Shown one piece after another: positions 1-5,496 of a stretch of 6,101 nucleotides of DNA (position 1 is the stretch's first letter; each line of letters starts with the position of its first letter). The position numbers and the translations under genes were made by a program. The notes under the pieces are model-generated. The model had not been told where the DNA came from. It searched no databases and saw nothing but the letters and a program-made list of their open reading frames with translations. This DNA comes from DATCMU01 sp036563245 (GTDB taxonomy: Bacteria > Pseudomonadota > Alphaproteobacteria > Rhizobiales > Devosiaceae): assembly GCA_036563245.1 (NCBI GenBank), contig DATCMU010000003.1:1-6101 (forward strand). The letters are read 5' to 3'.

Positions 1-162
1 CGCGATGTCGAGGCCTTGATCGGCATCGACTATGCGGGGCAGATGAGCGCGGCCAGAACTGCGCCCCATTTGCTTGATATGCAGCAAGGAACGCTGGGCC
101 TTGGGTGCCATATGGTAACCAGAACGGAAGACGTGAAAGTCGCACTTCGTACGAAATGGTGA
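1..162 (+). CDS. 3' end of an unrecognised protein gene (partial)
   Basis: The first frame is open from the left edge to a TGA at 160-162 and gives the last 53 residues of a protein, ending in DVKVALRTKW. The gene starts outside the window. The first half uses mostly GC-ending codons like the other genes here. The second half is less biased (AGA twice, ACT, GTA, GGA, CTT), so either the tail is weakly constrained or the real stop lies elsewhere. I recognise no domain. In many alphaproteobacteria the gene before ftsH is tilS (tRNA-Ile lysidine synthetase), but this tail does not look like TilS to me, so I give no name. The ftsH start lies 141 bp downstream with its own candidate promoter between, so an operon with ftsH is not obvious. 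The other two + frames close early, and the - strand ORF opposite looks like noise. Confidence 0.5.
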   Translation, partial: RDVEALIGIDYAGQMSAARTAPHLLDMQQGTLGLGCHMVTRTEDVKVALRTKW

Positions 163-212
163 GGGCGGCTTAACATCGAGTATGAGATAACGGGCGGCGG
201 AGATGACCGCAC

Positions 213-228
213 GGGGCGGTGTCGCCCT
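213..228 (+). other. small GC-rich hairpin, possible weak terminator
   Basis: GGGGCG (213-218) can pair with CGCCCT (223-228) around a GTGT tetraloop, the outermost pair being a G-T wobble. It lies about 50 bp after the stop of the upstream partial gene and is followed by TGTAT, which is a poor T-tract. It could be a weak terminator for the upstream gene. Its right arm overlaps the -35 element of the candidate ftsH promoter. The stem is short enough to be chance in GC-rich DNA. Confidence 0.25.
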
Positions 229-258
229 TGTATAGCGGTGGTCGCGGCCCTACATTCG
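227..258 (+). promoter_or_regulatory. candidate heat-shock (sigma-32-type) promoter for ftsH
   Basis: CTTG at 227-230 is followed after 18 bases by CCTACATTCG at 249-258. The alphaproteobacterial heat-shock promoter pattern, as I remember it, is CTTG, a spacer of 17 or 18, then CYTATNTNNG. This site differs at one position (C for T at 253). Transcription would start near 266, leaving a leader of about 40 bases before the ftsH ATG at 304. Heat-shock control of ftsH is known in E. coli and some other bacteria, which makes the match plausible. It was found by eye and not scored against background. Confidence 0.45.
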
Positions 259-303
259 GGCTCAATTGCAGCGCAAGAAGCGCCTTAATCCAGGACAGGA
301 TTG

Positions 304-2238
304 ATGAACGGAAATTTCCGGAACTTCGCCATCTGGCTGGTCATCCTCTTCATGCTGATGGGGTTGTTCCAGGTCTTCAACTCTTCGAGCCGCTCCGTAT
401 CGGTGGCCGACAAGAGTTATTCGCAGTTCGTTACCGACGTGGACGCAGGCAACGTGAAGAGCGTGACGATCACCAATGACGTGGTGAGCGGCACGTTGAG
501 CGATGGCGCCAAGTTCCAGACGATCATTCCCCAGAATACCGACATCGTGAGCCGGCTGGAGGCGCGCGGCGTGAGCATCACGGCACGCGAGCCCGATACC
601 AGCCCGTTCTGGTCGATCCTTTTGTCCTCGTGGCTGCCATTCCTGGTGATCATCGGGGTGTGGTTCTTCTTTATCCGGCAGATGCAGGGCGGCGGTCGCG
701 GCGGCGCAATGGGCTTCGGCAAGAGCCGGGCCAAGCTGCTGACCGAGACGCATGGCAAGGTGACATTCGAGGATGTCGCCGGCGTCGACGAAGCCAAGCA
801 GGATCTCGAGGAGATCGTGGAATTCCTGCGCGACCCGGGCAAGTTCCAGCGGCTCGGCGGCCGCATTCCGCGTGGCGTGCTGCTCGTGGGTCCTCCGGGA
901 ACCGGCAAGACCTTGCTGGCGCGTTCGGTCGCGGGCGAAGCCAATGTGCCGTTCTTCACCATCTCGGGTTCCGACTTCGTGGAAATGTTCGTCGGTGTCG
1001 GCGCCTCCCGTGTGCGCGACATGTTCGAGCAGGCCAAGAAGAATGCCCCGTGCATCATCTTCATCGATGAAATCGACGCGGTCGGACGGCATCGCGGCGC
1101 CGGTCTCGGCGGCGGCAATGACGAGCGCGAACAAACCCTTAACCAGTTGCTGGTCGAAATGGACGGCTTCGAGGCCAATGAGGGGATCATCCTGATCGCG
1201 GCGACCAACCGCCCGGACGTTCTGGATCCCGCGCTGTTGCGTCCGGGCCGCTTCGACCGTCAGGTCGTGGTGCCCAATCCCGACGTCATGGGCCGCGAGA
1301 AGATCCTCAAGGTCCACGTGCGCAAGGTGCCCTTGGCGCCCGATGTGGACCTCAAGACCCTGGCGCGCGGCACTCCCGGCTTTTCCGGCGCCGATCTGAT
1401 GAACCTCGTCAACGAAGGCGCCCTTCTGGCGGCACGACGCAACAAGCGCTTCGTCACCATGGCCGAGTTCGAGGACGCCAAGGACAAGCTGATGATGGGC
1501 GCGGAGCGCCGGACCCTTGCGTTGAGCGAGCAGGAAAAGAAGCTGACCGCCTTCCACGAAGCCGGCCATGCCCTGCTGGCCATCAAGATGGTTGGGTCCG
1601 ATCCGATCCACAAGGCAACCATCATTCCGCGCGGCCGTGCGCTGGGCATGGTGATGCGGCTGCCCGAAAAGGACCAGGTCTCGCTGACCCGCCAGAAGTG
1701 CTATGCCGACCTGGCGGTTGCGATGGGCGGGCGCGTTGCCGAGGAGGAGATCTTCGGCGAGGAGATGGTGACCTCTGGCGCATCCGCCGACATCAAGATG
1801 GCGACGGGCCTGGCCCGTGCCATGGCGACCGAATTCGGCATGTCGGACAAGCTGGGCCCGCTGCTCTATGGCGACGCGCAGGACGAAGTGTTCCTGGGCC
1901 GCTCCATGATGCAGCGCAATACCCATCTGTCCGACGAGACGCAAAAGCTGGTCGACGCGGAAATCAAGCGCTTCGTCGAGGAAGGCTACGAGACGGCGCA
2001 GCGCGTCATCCGCGAGAATATCGACGAGTTGCACCTGATCGCCAATGCGCTGCTCGAATACGAGACGCTTTCGGGCGACGAGATTCGCGACCTGATGGAC
2101 GGCAAGCCGCCTGTACGAGAGACGGAGGCCGACGCGGCCCCCAAATCGACCGGCGTACCCAAGGCCGGAAAGAGCGGCATCAAGCGGCCCGGGCCGGATT
2201 CCGCCCCGGATGGCATGGAGCCGCAGCCCGAGGCCTGA
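304..2238 (+). CDS. ftsH: ATP-dependent zinc metalloprotease FtsH
   Basis: This is the membrane-anchored AAA+ protease that forms hexamers in the inner membrane and degrades misfolded membrane proteins and selected soluble regulators (in E. coli these include sigma-32 and LpxC). The 644-residue product has all the expected parts. A membrane segment at about 7-25 is followed by a periplasmic domain at about 26-103 and a second membrane segment at about 104-124. Walker A GPPGTGKT lies at 196-203, the pore-loop MFVGVG at 228-233 and Walker B IIFIDEID at 251-258. The second region of homology contains RPGRFDR (arginines 316 and 319). The protease domain has zinc motif HEAGH at 418-422, with Asp496 in GASADIK as the likely third ligand. 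The tail from about 600 is rich in Pro, Lys, Gly and Glu, as is usual for a variable FtsH end. I chose ATG 304 because AGGA at 292-295 sits 8 bases upstream and the product then begins MNGNFRNFAIW, as in related FtsH proteins. An in-frame TTG at 301 would add one residue. A strong terminator follows. Confidence 0.98.
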   Translation: MNGNFRNFAIWLVILFMLMGLFQVFNSSSRSVSVADKSYSQFVTDVDAGNVKSVTITNDVVSGTLSDGAKFQTIIPQNTDIVSRLEARGVSITAREPDTSPFWSILLSSWLPFLVIIGVWFFFIRQMQGGGRGGAMGFGKSRAKLLTETHGKVTFEDVAGVDEAKQDLEEIVEFLRDPGKFQRLGGRIPRGVLLVGPPGTGKTLLARSVAGEANVPFFTISGSDFVEMFVGVGASRVRDMFEQAKKNAPCIIFIDEIDAVGRHRGAGLGGGNDEREQTLNQLLVEMDGFEANEGIILIAATNRPDVLDPALLRPGRFDRQVVVPNPDVMGREKILKVHVRKVPLAPDVDLKTLARGTPGFSGADLMNLVNEGALLAARRNKRFVTMAEFEDAKDKLMMGAERRTLALSEQEKKLTAFHEAGHALLAIKMVGSDPIHKATIIPRGRALGMVMRLPEKDQVSLTRQKCYADLAVAMGGRVAEEEIFGEEMVTSGASADIKMATGLARAMATEFGMSDKLGPLLYGDAQDEVFLGRSMMQRNTHLSDETQKLVDAEIKRFVEEGYETAQRVIRENIDELHLIANALLEYETLSGDEIRDLMDGKPPVRETEADAAPKSTGVPKAGKSGIKRPGPDSAPDGMEPQPEA

Positions 2239-2263
2239 TCGCCGGGCGATGGATGAACTCATC

Positions 2264-2290
2264 AAGGCCGCTCTCCGGAGCGGCCTTTTT
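2264..2290 (+). terminator. strong intrinsic terminator after ftsH
   Basis: A nine-base perfect arm (2264-2272, AAGGCCGCT) pairs with 2279-2287 (AGCGGCCTT). The inner bases CTCCGG add a C-G pair closing a TCCG loop, which fits the extra-stable UNCG tetraloop class in RNA. Five T residues follow at 2286-2290, the first two shared with the stem. It begins 26 bp after the ftsH stop, so ftsH transcription should largely end here, separating it from the genes that follow. Confidence 0.9.
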
Positions 2291-2351
2291 GCCGGCCCGC
2301 CCTGGCGTGATAACCTTGCGGCGGTGGGGGTGAATGTTGAGGGAGGATGCA

Positions 2352-2831
2352 ATGGCGGCAGGGCTGACGGGCGGTTGCGCCTGCGGGGCGGTACGCTATG
2401 AACTGGCGAGCGAACCGATGTGGGTGCAGTGTTGCCATTGCCGGGACTGCCAAAGGCAGACGGGCAGCGCCTTTGCCGTCAACGGCCTGATCGAGACGGA
2501 TCGTATTGCGGTGACCGGCCTGACACCGGTCGCGATCGGCGTGCCCACCGACAGCGGCCGCATCCATGACATCTACCGGTGCCCGCAATGCCAGACTGCG
2601 CTGTGGAGCGACTATGGCGGCAAGGCCTACTTGCGCTATGTGCGGGCCGGGACACTGGACGAACCCGGCCGCTTGCGCCCGGACGTGCATGTCCATGTCC
2701 GCTCGCGGCTTGACTGGGTGCGCATCCCCGACGACGTTCCGGCCTTCGATGCATTCTATGACATGAAAAGCGTGTGGTCCGAGCAGGCCCAGTCGCGCCG
2801 GGCCGAGGCTTCCGCGAGATACCGCACATGA
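2352..2831 (+). CDS. GFA (CENP-V/GFA domain) family zinc-binding protein
   Basis: This 159-residue protein belongs to the family named after glutathione-dependent formaldehyde-activating enzyme. It has the family's cysteine layout. Cys9 and Cys11 (GGCACGAVRYEL) with Cys77 and Cys80 (YRCPQCQTALWS) should form the structural zinc site. Cys28, Cys30 and Cys33 (CHCRDCQRQTGSAF) should form the second, labile zinc site. Length is typical for a single-domain member. Most family members have no proven substrate and even the founder's formaldehyde activity is debated, so I assign only the family. ATG 2352 is preferred because GAGGGAGG at 2339-2346 ends 5 bases before it. An in-frame ATG at 2334 would add six residues and would place that ribosome site inside the coding sequence. 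The gene lies between the ftsH terminator and the glmM promoter region, and I see no clear promoter of its own. Codon use resembles that of its neighbours. Confidence 0.9.
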   Translation: MAAGLTGGCACGAVRYELASEPMWVQCCHCRDCQRQTGSAFAVNGLIETDRIAVTGLTPVAIGVPTDSGRIHDIYRCPQCQTALWSDYGGKAYLRYVRAGTLDEPGRLRPDVHVHVRSRLDWVRIPDDVPAFDAFYDMKSVWSEQAQSRRAEASARYRT

Positions 2832-2902
2832 ACGGGCGCTTGCCCGACGAGGGCCGTGATCTCGACAAGATCGGCGGCATATCTGCGCCATCAATGGATT
2901 AA
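2828..2902 (+). CDS. possible 24-residue ORF overlapping the GFA gene end (ATGA)
   Basis: An ATG at 2828-2830 overlaps the GFA stop TGA (2829-2831) in the ATGA arrangement typical of translational coupling, and the frame stays open to TAA at 2900-2902. The peptide begins MNGRLPDEGRDLDKIGG. Most of its codons end in G or C, as in the real genes of this window. It has no signal peptide, membrane segment or recognised domain. It could be a real coupled small protein, a decayed or frameshifted extension of the GFA protein, or chance. No independent ribosome site is needed if coupled, and none is obvious. Confidence 0.25.
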   Translation: MNGRLPDEGRDLDKIGGISAPSMD

Positions 2903-2920
2903 CGGTGATTGCCGAACGAC

Positions 2921-2949
2921 TTCGCGCCGACGCTTGCGCGCGTTATAAT
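2921..2949 (+). promoter_or_regulatory. candidate sigma-70-type promoter for glmM
   Basis: A perfect TATAAT lies at 2944-2949. Seventeen bases upstream of it is TTCGCG (2921-2926), a poor match to TTGACA. Transcription would start at about 2956, some 34 bases before the glmM ATG. A perfect -10 hexamer is uncommon in such GC-rich DNA and its position fits, but the weak -35 lowers certainty. The site implies that glmM can be transcribed independently of ftsH, in agreement with the terminator after ftsH. Confidence 0.45.
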
Positions 2950-2959
2950 CGCAACCAGT

Positions 2960-2975
2960 ATGCCGCATGCGGTAT
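2960..2975. repeat. 16-bp imperfect palindrome between the -10 and the glmM ribosome site
   Basis: ATGCCGCATGCGGTAT is symmetric, with a perfect 10-bp core (CCGCATGCGG, 2963-2972) and outer A-T and T-A pairs. The only break is a G opposite T at the third position, which still pairs in RNA. It lies about 10 bp after the TATAAT and touches the GAGGG ribosome site (2976-2980) of glmM. In DNA it could be an operator for a dimeric regulator. Its uninterrupted symmetry leaves no loop unless inner pairs open, so an operator fits better than an RNA hairpin. Confidence 0.5.
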
Positions 2976-2989
2976 GAGGGCTTGAAGAC

Positions 2990-4333
2990 ATGTCGAGACG
3001 ATATTTTGGCACCGACGGCATTCGTGGCCTGGTGAACGGGGACAAACTGACCCCTGAGCTTGCGCTCAAGGTTGGCATGGCGACAGGGCTTGCGTTCCGG
3101 CGCGGCGATCACCGCCATCGCGTCGTCATCGGCAAGGATACGCGGCGCTCCGGCTACATGATCGAGAATGCGCTGACCGCAGGCTTCACGGCGGTGGGGC
3201 ACGACGTGTTCCTGCTCGGGCCGATGCCGACGCCTGCCGTCGCCATGCTCACGCGTTCGCTGAGGGCGGATCTCGGCGTGATGATTTCTGCCTCGCACAA
3301 TCCGTACGAGGACAACGGCATCAAGATCTTCCGCCACGACGGCTACAAGCTCTCGGACAGCGTGGAGCGCGAGATCGAAGACCTCATGGAAAGCGACCTG
3401 ACCGCGCGGCTGGCGCATGGACGCGAAATCGGTCGCGCCAAGCGGATCGACGAGGCCCGGACCCGTTATATCGAATATGCAAAGCGCACCTTGCCGCGGC
3501 ATCTTGAATTCACGGGATTGCGGGTGGTTGTCGACTGCGCGAATGGGGCGGCCTACAAGGTCGCGCCCGAGGCCCTGTGGGAACTGGGGGCCGAGGTCTT
3601 CCCGATCGGGGTCGAGCCGGACGGCTTCAATATCAACGACAAGTGCGGCTCCACCGCGCCAGACGCCGTGGCGGAAAAGGTACGCGAATTGCGGGCCGAT
3701 ATCGGCATCGCGCTCGATGGTGACGCGGACCGCGTGATCATCGTCAATGAAAAGGGCGAAGTGGTCGATGGCGACCAGATCATGGCTGTGATTGCCCAGT
3801 CCTGGCAGCAGCGCGGCGAACTTGCGGGCGGGGGGATTGTCGCCACCGTTATGTCCAATCTCGGGCTCGAACGCTACCTGACTTCGCTTGGCCTTGTACT
3901 CGAGCGCACGCAGGTGGGCGATCGCTATGTGCTTGAGGCCATGCGGGCCAAGGGGTTCAACGTGGGTGGCGAGCAGTCCGGGCACATGATCCTGAGCGAT
4001 TTCACCACCACAGGCGACGGTCTGGTGGCCGCGCTGCAGGTTATGGCGGTGGTCAAGGAACAGAACCGCCCGGTCTCCGAAGTCTGCCAGAGGTTCGAAA
4101 AGGTCCCGCAATTGCTCGACAACGTGAGGTTCAAGGGCGGAAAGCCGCTGGAGAACAAGACGGTGCGCGAGGTGATCGACGAGGGCACGGCGCGGCTGGG
4201 CAAGGGCGGCCGACTGATCATTCGTGAATCAGGTACCGAGCCGGTCATCAGGGTGATGGGCGAGGGGGACGACGCAAGCCTGGTGGCAGCGGTCGTCCGC
4301 GACATCGCCAGCGCCATCCGCGAAGTCGCCTGA
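2990..4333 (+). CDS. glmM: phosphoglucosamine mutase GlmM
   Basis: GlmM converts glucosamine-6-phosphate to glucosamine-1-phosphate in the cytoplasm, on the route to UDP-N-acetylglucosamine used for peptidoglycan and lipopolysaccharide. The 447-residue length is normal. The N-terminus MSRRYFGTDGIRG is characteristic. The phosphoserine loop ISASHNP places the catalytic serine at 102. The magnesium loop DGDADR is at 243-248, the sugar-binding GEQSGH at 327-332, and the phosphate-binding RESGTEPVIRVM at 412-423. All key residues are present, so the enzyme should be active once Ser102 is phosphorylated. ATG 2990 has GAGGG at 2976-2980, 9 bases upstream. The gene is in the same direction as ftsH but separated from it by a terminator, the GFA gene and a candidate promoter. 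No T-rich terminator follows; its stop is 3 bp from the stop of the opposing gene. Confidence 0.98.
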   Translation: MSRRYFGTDGIRGLVNGDKLTPELALKVGMATGLAFRRGDHRHRVVIGKDTRRSGYMIENALTAGFTAVGHDVFLLGPMPTPAVAMLTRSLRADLGVMISASHNPYEDNGIKIFRHDGYKLSDSVEREIEDLMESDLTARLAHGREIGRAKRIDEARTRYIEYAKRTLPRHLEFTGLRVVVDCANGAAYKVAPEALWELGAEVFPIGVEPDGFNINDKCGSTAPDAVAEKVRELRADIGIALDGDADRVIIVNEKGEVVDGDQIMAVIAQSWQQRGELAGGGIVATVMSNLGLERYLTSLGLVLERTQVGDRYVLEAMRAKGFNVGGEQSGHMILSDFTTTGDGLVAALQVMAVVKEQNRPVSEVCQRFEKVPQLLDNVRFKGGKPLENKTVREVIDEGTARLGKGGRLIIRESGTEPVIRVMGEGDDASLVAAVVRDIASAIREVA

Positions 4334-4336
4334 GAC

Positions 4337-5134
4337 TCAAGGCGCCCTTGGATTGTCGCCTGGCGCGGGCGTGAGCCAGTTGTCAGCCACCCATTGGGTG
4401 GGACGCGTGAAGTTCATCAGGTTGCCGCGATAGCCCTCGATCGCCTGATCGATCTTGGGTGTGCCATGAAAGCACACCACCAGAGCCTGCGGCGGCAGAC
4501 GCGGGGCAAGGAACAGGTTGAACGGCGGCCAGTAGAAGGCATCGTGCTTGAAACTGGCGATCCACTCTTCCGGATAGAAGGCGAAATCGCCGTGCCGCAT
4601 GGCGGTTGTCGAGGTGTACCACTGCTCGGAGCCGTGCGCCTTGCGGACCTCCGCGGCCGGGTCCGTGGCGAAATCCTCATAGAGATACCCGTGCCGGGCC
4701 GGGTCGAAACGGAACACCGAACCGTGGCCGATCGAACGCAGCCTGTGGGCCTGCACCCAGTCCTTGCGCATGCACACCTTGCCCGGAGCGAAGTCGAGCA
4801 GGGGTTGCAGATTGCCCGTGATCACCACGTCCAGATCGAAGCCAAGCAGTGGGCCTTCAAGGTCCGGTATGAGGCCGGGCCGAAACAGGCTGACCTTGCG
4901 AAATGCCCCCTTGCGCCGGCTTCTGGCCAGGGCGGTCTCGAGCGCAGCGTCGAAAGGCTCGCTGCGAAGGGGCAGGATTTCGACTTCAGGACGGATGCCC
5001 GCGCGGTCTTCGGTCATGCACAAGAAGCGCAGATCGCCGTCGATGTTGCGGCGCACGCCGGCATAAAGGTGATTCACGTAGTCGGAAGGGAACTTGTCGC
5101 CCCATTTTATGCAGATGGCATTCGTCGTTGGCAT
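4337..5134 (-). CDS. putative glycosyltransferase (GT-A-like, DxD motif)
   Basis: This is a 265-residue protein without signal peptide or membrane segment, so probably cytoplasmic or membrane-peripheral. It begins with CIKWGDKFPSDYVNHLYAGV (residues 8-27), typical of a group of mostly uncharacterised alphaproteobacterial proteins resembling nucleotide-sugar transferases. DLDVVITGNL carries a DxD motif at Asp100 and Asp102, the usual metal and sugar-nucleotide site of GT-A folds. Further conserved-looking stretches are GSEQWYT (168-174) and CFHGTPKI (221-228); an HGxPK-like motif near the C-terminus occurs in several glycosyltransferase families. Donor, acceptor and product cannot be told from the sequence. 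The ATG at 5132-5134 is the best start, but the nearest good ribosome site, AGGAAGG, is 13 bases upstream, which is long. The gene converges on glmM with a 3-bp gap and diverges from the outer-membrane protein gene, so it looks monocistronic within this window. Confidence 0.72.
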   Translation of the reverse strand: MPTTNAICIKWGDKFPSDYVNHLYAGVRRNIDGDLRFLCMTEDRAGIRPEVEILPLRSEPFDAALETALARSRRKGAFRKVSLFRPGLIPDLEGPLLGFDLDVVITGNLQPLLDFAPGKVCMRKDWVQAHRLRSIGHGSVFRFDPARHGYLYEDFATDPAAEVRKAHGSEQWYTSTTAMRHGDFAFYPEEWIASFKHDAFYWPPFNLFLAPRLPPQALVVCFHGTPKIDQAIEGYRGNLMNFTRPTQWVADNWLTPAPGDNPRAP

Positions 5135-5162
5135 TGTGGGGATAGCGCCTTCCTATGGCACG

Positions 5163-5182
5163 GCCTGCGCCAATTCGCAGGC
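5163..5182 (-). other. 7-bp stem hairpin in the glycosyltransferase leader
   Basis: GCCTGCG (5163-5169) and CGCAGGC (5176-5182) are perfect inverted repeats around a 6-base centre. On the - strand the hairpin would lie 28-48 bases before the glycosyltransferase ATG, just upstream of its AGGAAGG ribosome site (5148-5154). There is no T-run on either side, so it is not a standard terminator. It may be a leader structure or chance. Confidence 0.4.
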
Positions 5183-5216
5183 CCTCGGGCTGCGCGCCGG
5201 GCCGGACGGGTCCTGC

Positions 5217-5312
5217 CTATTTCCCTCGGCGGCAGAATTCAAGCAGCCTTTGGCGTTCCGGTCGGCAATTGCCGGCGATCACGCGGTCGGCGAATGGGCA
5301 TACAAGGGTCAA
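5217..5312 (-). CDS. possible 31-residue small ORF upstream of the glycosyltransferase
   Basis: On the - strand a TTG at 5310-5312 opens a frame to TAG at 5217-5219. The peptide includes CPFADRVIAGNCRPERQ and ends LLEFCRRGK, with three cysteines at 5, 16 and 27, exactly eleven residues apart. It reads more like protein than most chance frames, but the start codon is rare, the only ribosome-site-like sequence is AAGG about 9 bases upstream, and no family is recognised. It could be a leader peptide, a remnant of a lost gene's end, or chance. The frame is closed upstream by TAA, so it is not the tail of an intact gene. Confidence 0.15.
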   Translation of the reverse strand: MTLVCPFADRVIAGNCRPERQRLLEFCRRGK

Positions 5313-5419
5313 ACGTGATCTGCCTTATGCGACTCGAGCCGCGTACCGGGTGAATCCAAGCGTTTGAAAATACTCGAATTAGCCGTTCTTTTGCAAAACG
5401 TTAGGGTTAATTGTTTAGG

Positions 5420-5434
5420 TTAAGTGCGCATTAA
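5420..5434 (+). promoter_or_regulatory. candidate CtrA-binding box (TTAA-N7-TTAA)
   Basis: TTAAGTGCGCATTAA matches exactly the TTAA-N7-TTAA core recognised by the alphaproteobacterial cell-cycle regulator CtrA. The centre TGCGCA is itself palindromic. It lies 62 bp before the ATG of the outer-membrane protein gene, a suitable place for promoter control. A further TTAA half-site is at 5407-5410, with 9 rather than 7 bases to the next one. Whether this organism has CtrA is inferred from its apparent class only. Confidence 0.4.
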
Positions 5435-5496
5435 GGATATGTCCCGATACTAGGGCGGAATGGACCTGATTTCTCTTCCGCTGAGAGGATATTCCG

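Larger units (their letters stand above)
5135..5496. other. 362-bp divergent intergenic region
   Basis: This is the only gene-poor stretch over 300 bases. It separates the - strand glycosyltransferase from the + strand outer-membrane protein gene. The half nearest the glycosyltransferase is GC-rich and holds a 7-bp hairpin and a possible 31-residue - strand ORF. The half nearest the barrel gene, from about 5362 to 5440, is clearly AT-rich and contains several TTAA and TTAGG elements, including a TTAA-N7-TTAA box. Promoters for both flanking genes should lie here, but I see no textbook -35/-10 pair in either direction. I find no tRNA, terminator with T-tract or remnant of a mobile element. Confidence 0.8.

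Noticed and set aside
262..2352. A 696-codon open frame on the - strand across ftsH
   Set aside because: It is the antisense shadow of ftsH: strong GC-ending codons on the + strand remove stops opposite. Its translation is rich in His, Arg, Ala and Gln with no domain, while ftsH is complete and unmistakable.
2833..2846. A 5-bp GC stem just after the GFA stop as a terminator
   Set aside because: CGGGC and GCCCG pair around GCTT, but the stem is short and no T-run follows.
2891..4111. A 406-codon open frame on the - strand across glmM
   Set aside because: It is the antisense shadow of glmM, with the same His/Arg-rich composition and no motif.
5263..5274. The perfect palindrome CGGCAATTGCCG as an operator
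   Set aside because: It is over 125 bp from either gene start with no promoter elements around it, and a lone 12-bp palindrome can arise by chance. It is only noted within the small-ORF finding.
4394..5353. A 319-codon open frame on the + strand opposite the glycosyltransferase
   Set aside because: The - strand protein has a DxD motif, balanced composition and conserved-looking blocks. The + strand product looks like a shadow and would collide with the AT-rich promoter region.
5180..5360. A possible tRNA or small structured RNA in the divergent intergenic region
   Set aside because: No T-loop GGTTCGAAT-like sequence, acceptor stem or cloverleaf could be found on either strand.
5391..5420. 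TTGCAA (5391-5396) as the -35 of the outer-membrane protein promoter
   Set aside because: No acceptable -10 hexamer lies 16-18 bases downstream (only TTTAGG-like sequence), so the pair is not convincing.
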